Shown: positions 58,657-64,000 of the stretch, one piece after another | Layout of the letters: each line of letters starts with the position of its first letter | Position numbering within the stretch: position 1 is the first letter of the stretch | From: Streptomyces liangshanensis | GTDB taxonomy: Bacteria > Actinomycetota > Actinomycetes > Streptomycetales > Streptomycetaceae | DNA: 64,000 nt | Reading direction: 5' to 3' | NCBI RefSeq assembly: GCF_011694815.1 | Contig: NZ_CP050177.1 | Coordinates: 4,441,001 to 4,505,000 of the forward strand | Program-made: the position numbers and the translations under genes | The notes under the pieces: generated by a model | Seen by the model: the letters and a program-made list of their open reading frames with translations, nothing else | Databases searched by the model: none | What the model was told of the DNA's origin: nothing

Positions 58657-59550
58657 TCAGGCAGGTCGCAGCGCGTCGTGGCGGAGGGGCGGTACGAGTC
58701 CCTCGGCCGCGGCACGCGTGAGCAGCCCGCGCACCGCCGCGTACCCGTCCTCGCCGAGGTCGGCGGTGAACTCGTTGACGTACAGGCCGATGTGCTGGTC
58801 GGCGACCGCCGGGTCCATCTCCTGGGAGTGCGCCAGGACGTAGGGCCGTGACACCTCGGGGTCGTCCCACGCCATCCGTACGGACGCGCGCGCCGCGTCG
58901 GCCAGCCGGCCGAGCGTTTCGGCGCCCAGCGAGCGCTTCGCGATGATCGCGCCGAGCGGGATCGGCAGCCCCGTCGTGGACTCCCAGTGCGCACCCATGT
59001 CGGCGAGGCAGTGCAGCCCGTAGTTCTGGTACGTGAACCGCGCCTCGTGGATGACCAGTCCGGCGTCCACCTTGCCGTCCCGTACCGCCGGCATGATCTC
59101 GTGGAACGGCAGGACGACGATCTCGCCCACCCCGCCGGGGACCACCTCGGCCGCCCACAGCCGGAACAGCAGGTAGGCGGTGGAGCGTTCGCTCGGTACG
59201 GCGACGGTCTTCCCGGTGAGGTCGGTGCCCGCCTCCTTCGTCAGCACGAGCGGACCGCAGCCCCGGCCCAGCGCGCCGCCGCAGGGCAGCAGCGCGTACT
59301 CGTCCAGGACGTACGGCAGCACGGCGTACGACACCTTGAGGATGTCGAACTCCCCGCGTTCCGCCATGCCGTTGGTGATGTCGATGTCGGCGAACGTGAC
59401 GTCGAGCGCGGGCGCGCCGGGCACCCGGCCGTGGGCCCAGGCCTCGAAGACGAAGGTGTCGTTCGGGCACGGCGAGAACGCGATGTCGAGCGGGCGGCCG
59501 GAGTCGGCCTCGTGCGGGGGAGTGGGCACGGGCTGAGGCTGCGACGTCAT
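58657..59550 (-). CDS. mqnD: 1,4-dihydroxy-6-naphthoate synthase (futalosine menaquinone pathway)
   Basis: Converts cyclic dehypoxanthinyl futalosine to 1,4-dihydroxy-6-naphthoate in the futalosine route to menaquinone used by streptomycetes. 297 residues with a periplasmic-binding-protein-like fold: LDIAFSPCPNDTFVFEAW, DITNGMAERGEFDILKVSYAVL, VAVPSERSTAYLLFRLW, VIHEARFTYQNYGLHCLADMG, and PIPLGAIIAKRSLG. ATG 59550 overlaps the mqnB stop (ATGA), so the pair is an operon. Confidence 0.95.
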   Translation of the reverse strand: MTSQPQPVPTPPHEADSGRPLDIAFSPCPNDTFVFEAWAHGRVPGAPALDVTFADIDITNGMAERGEFDILKVSYAVLPYVLDEYALLPCGGALGRGCGPLVLTKEAGTDLTGKTVAVPSERSTAYLLFRLWAAEVVPGGVGEIVVLPFHEIMPAVRDGKVDAGLVIHEARFTYQNYGLHCLADMGAHWESTTGLPIPLGAIIAKRSLGAETLGRLADAARASVRMAWDDPEVSRPYVLAHSQEMDPAVADQHIGLYVNEFTADLGEDGYAAVRGLLTRAAAEGLVPPLRHDALRPA

Positions 59551-60299
59551 GACGACTCCTCGAAGACGGGGGTGAGCGTGGCGAACGCGTAGCGCAGCGC
59601 GTCCATCGCGGGGCCGATCCGCCACGCGTCCCGGTCGCGCGGGCCGACCGCGTTGGAGACGGCCCGGATCTCCACGCAGGGGATGTCGTGCCGGAACGCC
59701 GCCTCCGCGACGCCGAATCCCTCCATGGCCTCGGCGGCGGCACGCGGGTGACGGCGGGTCAGCTCGGCGGCGCGGGCGGCGGTCCCGGTCACGGTGGAGA
59801 CGGTGAGGACGGGCGCGAGGACCACCCGGACCGCGGGGTCGCCGGCCAGGACCTTGGCGACGCGGCCCGACAGCGCGGGCGCGGGCCGGTGGACCGTACG
59901 GCCGAAGCCCAGCTCGTCGACCGGCAGGTAGCCGTCGGGGGTGTCGGCGCCCAGGTCGGCGGCGACGATCGCGTCGGAGACGACGAGGGAGCCGAGGGGT
60001 GCGTGGGGCGCGAACCCGCCGCCGATGCCGGCCGAGACGACCAGGTCGTACGGGGGGTCGTACGTGGAGAACGCCAGCGCGGTCGCCGTGGCCGCCGCGG
60101 ACGCGGCCGGGCCCACTCCGCCGACCAGGACGTCCACGACCGGTATCCGCACCGACGCCGGGCGCGGCATGTACTGGGCGTGGCCCCGCAACTCGTACCC
60201 GCCCGTCATCTCCCGCAGCCCGAGGGCGGTGAAACCGGCGAGTCCGCCGACGACGGCGTCCGCCTCGGCCGCCACCGCCGTGACTACGAGGACGTGCAT
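59547..60299 (-). CDS. mqnB: futalosine hydrolase
   Basis: Nucleosidase that splits futalosine into dehypoxanthinyl futalosine and hypoxanthine, one step before MqnC. 250 residues, purine nucleosidase fold: VLVVTAVAAEADAVVGGL, LVVSAGIGGGFAPHAPLGSLVVSDAIVAADLGADTPDGYLP, AEAMEGFGVAEAAFRHDIPCVEIRAVSNAVGPRDRDAWRI with the catalytic Glu in EAMEGFG and the base-binding Asn. The start is ATG 60299. It forms a two-gene operon with mqnD. Confidence 0.95.
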   Translation of the reverse strand: MHVLVVTAVAAEADAVVGGLAGFTALGLREMTGGYELRGHAQYMPRPASVRIPVVDVLVGGVGPAASAAATATALAFSTYDPPYDLVVSAGIGGGFAPHAPLGSLVVSDAIVAADLGADTPDGYLPVDELGFGRTVHRPAPALSGRVAKVLAGDPAVRVVLAPVLTVSTVTGTAARAAELTRRHPRAAAEAMEGFGVAEAAFRHDIPCVEIRAVSNAVGPRDRDAWRIGPAMDALRYAFATLTPVFEESS

Positions 60300-60363
60300 G
60301 GCGGGGGCCTCCGGCGGGTCGGCTTCGGCGTGGTGGTCCGGGTCGGGCTCGGAAGGACCCGGA

Positions 60364-60852
60364 TCAGGAGGTTTTCTTGAACGTGAAGTTCCACACCCCG
60401 CTGAACGACTTCCCGTCGATCTTCAGGAAGCTGACCTGGCGCGTCGTGGGCGCGGGCTGGCCCGTCTGCGGGTCGGGGGCGAAGAACTGGGCGCCCGTCA
60501 TCGTGCGGTAGGTCTTCTTGGTCGGCTCGTCGAAGACCGGCGTGCCGTCGACGATGACGGCCCAGCTGTGGTCCGCGATGGACGGCTCGACGCCGAGGTG
60601 GACCTCGTCGGTGGAGTTCACCTCGACGGTGTTCTCCGCCTTCCGCTTGACGCAGTTCAGGAGGTCCTTCTGCGCGATGGCCTTGCCGTCGTTGTAGCAG
60701 TTCGCCCCGCTGTTCCACGAGTCGTCGCCGACGGTCACGGTCGCGAGCGGCGTCGGCTTGTCACAGGCGGCGAGGACGAGGAGTCCGGCGGACACGGCGC
60801 CGAGGGCGATGCCGGCCCGGCGGCCCCTACCAGAGAAGAACGCAACGGTCAT
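60364..60852 (-). CDS. DUF2771 lipoprotein
   Basis: 162 residues; signal peptide with lipobox Cys30 (LVLAAC), then the DUF2771 domain (ATVTVGDDSWNSGANCYNDGKAIAQKDLLNCV, SWAVIVDGTPVFDEPTKKTYRTM, WNFTFKKTS). Two Cys could form a disulfide outside the cell. It is a streptomycete family of unknown role, regularly found next to mqnB. ATG 60852 was chosen over a longer ORF to 60876. Confidence 0.9.
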   Translation of the reverse strand: MTVAFFSGRGRRAGIALGAVSAGLLVLAACDKPTPLATVTVGDDSWNSGANCYNDGKAIAQKDLLNCVKRKAENTVEVNSTDEVHLGVEPSIADHSWAVIVDGTPVFDEPTKKTYRTMTGAQFFAPDPQTGQPAPTTRQVSFLKIDGKSFSGVWNFTFKKTS

Positions 60853-61002
60853 GGGCCGAAGGTTATCGGTCGCCACCCCCCGCGCCGCGCGGGGGGCACG
60901 CAGGGTGCGGCGGGGCGGCCCGGCGGGCGGTTCCGCGGGGGCCGCGGGTGGCCGTCGCCCTCGGTGTCGTGGGGGTGCGGGGGTTACGGGTCGCCCTCGG
61001 CG

Positions 61003-62403
61003 TCACGCGTGGTGCCCGAGGTGCTGGGACGCGGCCGGCCGCGAGGCCCGGATCAGCCCCCGTACCGCCGCCAGCGCGCCCAGCGCCATGATGCCCGCGG
61101 CGACGGACATGCCCAGCGAACCGTTCAGCGGCAGCGCGATCCCGATCGCGCCGCCCACCACCCAGGACATCTGGAGCAGCGTCTCGGAGCGCGCGAAGGC
61201 GGACGTCCTGACCTCCTCGGGCACATCCCGCTGGATCGTCGCGTCCAGCGACAGCTTCGACAGGGCCTGCGTGAGCCCCGCCACCGCGCCCAGCACGGCC
61301 ACCGCCAGCCCGCCGAAGAACACGGCCGCGAAGATCGCCGCCGTCAGGGCGAGCCCCAGCATCGTGGCGATGATCAACTCGGGCCCGCGCGACTTGAGGA
61401 GCGAGCCCACGGCCGTACCCAGCGCGTTGCCCACCCCGGCCGAGACCCCCACGATCCCCAGGGAGACGGCGGCGCTCTGCCCCGCGAGGGGGTGCTCGCG
61501 CAGCAGGAACGCCAGGAAGAAGGTCAGGAAGCCGGACAGCGCGCGGTGCGAGGCGTTCGCCTGGAGCCCGTGCAGGACCGAGGGCCCCACCGACCGCAGA
61601 CTCGGCCGCTTCTCGCCGTGCCGTACCAGCTGCGCCTTCCGCTCCCCCTTCGCCGAGTCGACCTTGTGCGGCAGCGTGAACGCCAGGATCGTGCCGCCGG
61701 TGAAGATCAGGCACGCGCCGTACAGCGGCCACTGCGGCCCCACGATCTGGAGCCCCGCGCCGATGGGCGCGGCGACACCGGTGGCCAGCAGCCCGGCGAG
61801 GGTCACCCGGGAGTTGGCGCGGACGAGCGAGAAGTTCGGGGGCAGGAGGCGCGGTACGACGGCGCTGCGGACCACCCCGTACGCCTTGGAGGCGACGAGC
61901 ACGCCCAGGGCGGCCGGGTAGAGCTCCAGGCCGCCGGTGGCCACGAACGTGGACATGGCGATGGCGAGGATGGCCCGGGTCAGCATCGCGGCGGCCATGG
62001 CGGCGCGCCGGCCGTGCGGGACCCGGTCGAGGAGGGGGCCGATGACGGGGGCGAGGAGGGTGAAGGGCGCCATCGTGACGGCGAGGTAGAGGGCGACGCG
62101 GCCGCGGGCCTCGTCGGTCGGTACGGAGAAGAACACGGTCGAGGCGAGGGCGACGGTGATCATGACGTCACCGGCGCCGTTCACCGCGTGCAGCTCGATC
62201 AGCTTGCCGAGCCCGGACTCGCCCGCCCCGTGGGCGTGGGTGGCCTTGCGGATGCCCCGCGCGGACGCGGTGAACGGCAGGCGCAGGGCATGGCCGACAG
62301 CCCGCCCCGTCCTGCGGAGCGGGCCGGCGTCGTCGGACGACCTTGCGGCTGCCACCCCGTCATAGTGCCCCACCCGCAGGGGAAGCGAACCGATCCTGTC
62401 CAT
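61003..62403 (-). CDS. MFS transporter with long cytoplasmic N-terminus
   Basis: 466 residues, 10-12 helices preceded by about 75 polar residues. Visible: GAGDVMITVALASTVFFSVP, RVALYLAVTMAPFTLLAPVIGPLLDRVPHGRRAAMAAAMLTRAILA (motif A-like GPLLDRVPHGRR), GNALGTAVGSLLKSR, and FARSETLLQMSWVVGGAIGIALPL. It resembles uncharacterised MFS proteins next to futalosine genes in streptomycetes. ATG 62403 is followed by MDRIGSLPLRVGHYD. Substrate unknown. Confidence 0.87.
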   Translation of the reverse strand: MDRIGSLPLRVGHYDGVAAARSSDDAGPLRRTGRAVGHALRLPFTASARGIRKATHAHGAGESGLGKLIELHAVNGAGDVMITVALASTVFFSVPTDEARGRVALYLAVTMAPFTLLAPVIGPLLDRVPHGRRAAMAAAMLTRAILAIAMSTFVATGGLELYPAALGVLVASKAYGVVRSAVVPRLLPPNFSLVRANSRVTLAGLLATGVAAPIGAGLQIVGPQWPLYGACLIFTGGTILAFTLPHKVDSAKGERKAQLVRHGEKRPSLRSVGPSVLHGLQANASHRALSGFLTFFLAFLLREHPLAGQSAAVSLGIVGVSAGVGNALGTAVGSLLKSRGPELIIATMLGLALTAAIFAAVFFGGLAVAVLGAVAGLTQALSKLSLDATIQRDVPEEVRTSAFARSETLLQMSWVVGGAIGIALPLNGSLGMSVAAGIMALGALAAVRGLIRASRPAASQHLGHHA

Positions 62404-62911
62404 GACGGGGCCGTGACAGTGCCATGACGGGGGAGCGGGGGGCGTCACCGTGGGTGTCACCGGGAGGGCGGAGGGTGTTCACCGGCGTGGAACCGCGGGT
62501 TCCGGCCTGCGCGGCTCGCATCGAATCCAAACAGAACCCGAGGTTCCGGTCTGACGCGCCGGAAACTCTCGGAGTGGGAAACTCTCGGAGTGGGCCGAAA
62601 CTCGCCGCAACCCGCTCCCCGCCCGGCCCCGCCAGGGTTACGGGCTTGTTGCGGTGTGGCCGGAAGTGCGGGAAAGACGGCGTGCAGGTGGGCGGGGGGC
62701 GAGAGAGGGGGTAGCGTGCGTAGCGCGCCACCGGCGGTTGTTCTCGGCCGCGCGCCTCTTTGTCGTCCCGCAGAATGGATGACGGTAGGCGTGCCCGGGA
62801 AGAGGTCGGGCGTGGACGTCGATGCGGCCCTCTGGTCCGCTCCGCCCTCGGCTCGTACATCGCTACTCGGCCGGCGCACCCGTGAGACGGCGTAGGAGAG
62901 AAGCGAGACCT
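62404..62911. other. 508 bp divergent intergenic region with a tandem 16 bp repeat
   Basis: Between divergent MFS and DUF3027 genes. GAAACTCTCGGAGTGG is repeated head-to-tail at 62562-62577 and 62578-62593, each containing ACTC-TCG-GAGT, followed by a third partial GAAACTCGCC. This may be an operator pair. A 38-codon ORF (62778-62895) is not convincing. The rest shows nothing recognisable. Confidence 0.6.
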
Positions 62912-63832
62912 GTGAGTGCTGCGACGACGCGAAGCCGAACCCCTGACCGTCTGTGCGCCGAGGCGGTAGACCTCGCCCGCTCGGCTGCCGAGGAGGCGGC
63001 CTTCCCCGGGGTCGTCGGAGAACATGTGACGGCGGTGGCCGACGGCGACAGGGTCGTCACCCACTTCTTCGAATGCAAGGAGCTCGGCTACCGCGGCTGG
63101 CGCTGGGCCGTGACGGTGACCCGCGCGTCCCGCGCGAAGCTCGTCACGCTGGACGAAACGGTGCTCCTCCCGGGCCCCGACTCCCTGCTGGCACCCGAAT
63201 GGGTGCCGTGGAGCGAACGGCTCCGTCCGGGCGACATGGGCCCCGGGGACCTGCTGCCGACCGAGGCGGAGGACCTGCGGCTGGAGCCCGGGTACAACGC
63301 GGAGGAGTCGGCACCGCCGAACTCGGTGGTGGCGTCGGCGGTGACGCCGCAGAACTTGGCGGACCTGGTAGAAGCAGAGTCCACAGCCCCTTCCCCCTCC
63401 CCTTCCCCGTCTCTCTCCTCCGACCCCTCCGGTACGGCGCGGGGGACGATCGCGGCGGTCGCGGAGGAGCTCGGGATGCGCCGGGCGCGGGTGCTGTCCC
63501 GGTACGGGCTGCACCTGTCGGCGGACCGCTGGGACGAGAGCTTCGGCGCGAAGACCCCGATGGCGCAGGCGGCGCCCGCGCCGTGCGTGTCGTGCGGCTT
63601 CCTGCTGCCGCTGGCGGGGTCGCTGAGACAGGCGTTCGGGGTCTGCGCCAACGAGTTCTCCCCGGCGGACGGGCACGTCGTGTCGCTGGCGTACGGCTGC
63701 GGGGGCCACTCGGAGGCAGCGGTGATGCCACCCCCCCTGCGCCCGCTACCGCCGGTGATGGACTCGATGGCTACGGACGCCTTCCCCCTGGACCAGACAA
63801 CCCAAGAAGCCGAAGACCTGGGCCACGCGTAG
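62912..63832 (+). CDS. DUF3027 protein
   Basis: 306 residues; an actinobacterial DUF3027 family member. RLCAEAVDLARSAAEEAAFPGVVGEH at the start, THFFECKELGYRGWRWAVTVTRA, WVPWSERLRPGDMGPGDLLPT, then a Ser/Pro linker, RVLSRYGLHLSADRWDESFGAKTPMAQAAP, and a possible zinc site CVSCGFLLPL...FGVCANEF with a further Cys. It is soluble, of unknown function. GTG start at 62912. Repeat copy C follows within 5 bp of the stop. Confidence 0.88.
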   Translation: MSAATTRSRTPDRLCAEAVDLARSAAEEAAFPGVVGEHVTAVADGDRVVTHFFECKELGYRGWRWAVTVTRASRAKLVTLDETVLLPGPDSLLAPEWVPWSERLRPGDMGPGDLLPTEAEDLRLEPGYNAEESAPPNSVVASAVTPQNLADLVEAESTAPSPSPSPSLSSDPSGTARGTIAAVAEELGMRRARVLSRYGLHLSADRWDESFGAKTPMAQAAPAPCVSCGFLLPLAGSLRQAFGVCANEFSPADGHVVSLAYGCGGHSEAAVMPPPLRPLPPVMDSMATDAFPLDQTTQEAEDLGHA

Positions 63833-63833
63833 C

Positions 63834-64000
63834 CCGCACCGAACGGGCTTGGGGGCCGCGCGGGTCACTGCTTTGTCCTCAATCGCCGGACGGGCTCGAT
63901 GGTGCCCGCTGCGGCCTGGTGGCCATCCTCGGGTTGTCGCCGGGGGTCGGCCAGGGGCCATGTCCTGCACTGCATGTTTTACGTCGCGCGCAACCAGCTG
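63834..64000. repeat. long palindromic intergenic repeat, copy C (inverted, cut by window end)
   Basis: From CGGGTCACTGCTTTGTCC at 63860 onwards the sequence is largely the reverse complement of copy A's right half: the 25 bp motif at 63876-63900, GGGTTGTCGCCGGGGGTCGG, the inner arm GGCCAGGGGCCATGTCC (63949-63965), and TGCATGTTTTACGTCGCGCG up to the edge. A degenerate motif copy (CACCGAACGGGCTTGGG) precedes it at about 63838. The remaining arm lies beyond the window. Confidence 0.9.

Overview
This 64 kb window is chromosomal DNA of a Streptomyces species. The evidence is the extreme G+C content with G/C at third codon positions, many GTG starts, and typical actinobacterial families: DUF3263, DUF3027, DUF2771, DUF4031, a HelD-like helicase, bacterial XPB, futalosine-pathway enzymes and a CIRCE-controlled groEL without groES. 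From memory, the gene order closely resembles the SCO4277-SCO4330 part of the S. coelicolor core chromosome (terD, cdgB, nagKA, otsB/otsA, thrC, groEL2, murQ, mqnD/mqnB). No tRNA, rRNA, CRISPR array, transposase or phage gene was seen. This is core or near-core chromosome with a few variable insertions.

Layout. 1-7 kb: a partial FAD oxidoreductase, a pentapeptide-repeat protein, a secreted M1 peptidase, a GNAT enzyme, a TerD protein, an ArfB-like release factor and a flavin reductase. 7-10 kb: the diguanylate cyclase CdgB behind a palindrome-rich promoter region, then a membrane-anchored sugar-binding-like protein. 10-16 kb: an amino-sugar block with a class II aldolase, a PfkB kinase, nagA, a ROK kinase (nagK) and an orphan solute-binding lipoprotein, with a DasR-type (dre) site in the nagK promoter. 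16-20 kb: otsB, otsA and a GpgS-like glycosyltransferase (trehalose and related glucosyl metabolism). 20-25 kb: a SAM-I riboswitch and thrC, a MoaD/ThiS-like protein, a cold-shock protein, and groEL with two tandem CIRCE operators. 25-31 kb: Uma2 protein, PAS-GAF-PP2C-ATPase signalling protein, murQ and its RpiR-type regulator. 31-43 kb: glycosyltransferase, thaumatin-like protein, MFS pump, HD protein, CopA with a CsoR-type operator, a shortened copper-associated protein, cutC (with another dre-like site) and a HelD-like helicase. 43-51 kb: GT87 glycosyltransferase, XPB helicase, VanZ protein, helicase_C_3 protein and a HAAS-like membrane protein. 51-52 kb: an 0.7 kb degenerate GC-rich tandem repeat. 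52-57 kb: imine-reductase-like enzyme facing a GlxA-type regulator, and an iron-box-controlled FecCD/ATPase transporter. 57-64 kb: HAD phosphatase, cold-shock protein with an extension, mqnD-mqnB, DUF2771 lipoprotein, MFS transporter and DUF3027 protein.

How the genes connect. nagKA, murQ-rpiR, cutC, the PfkB/aldolase pair and the sugar-binding protein point to cell-wall and chitin amino-sugar turnover, and two dre-like sites tie the nagKA operon and cutC to a common regulator. The strongest unexplained structures are non-coding. One is a roughly 245 bp imperfect palindrome bounded by 25 bp repeats and present three times (16.2, 40.1 and 63.9 kb, the last inverted and cut by the window end). 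Another is the minisatellite at 51.1-51.8 kb, whose unit resembles the 3' end of the neighbouring gene. A third is an 18 bp palindromic pattern, CCAGGT-N6-ACCTGG, found in front of two unrelated genes.
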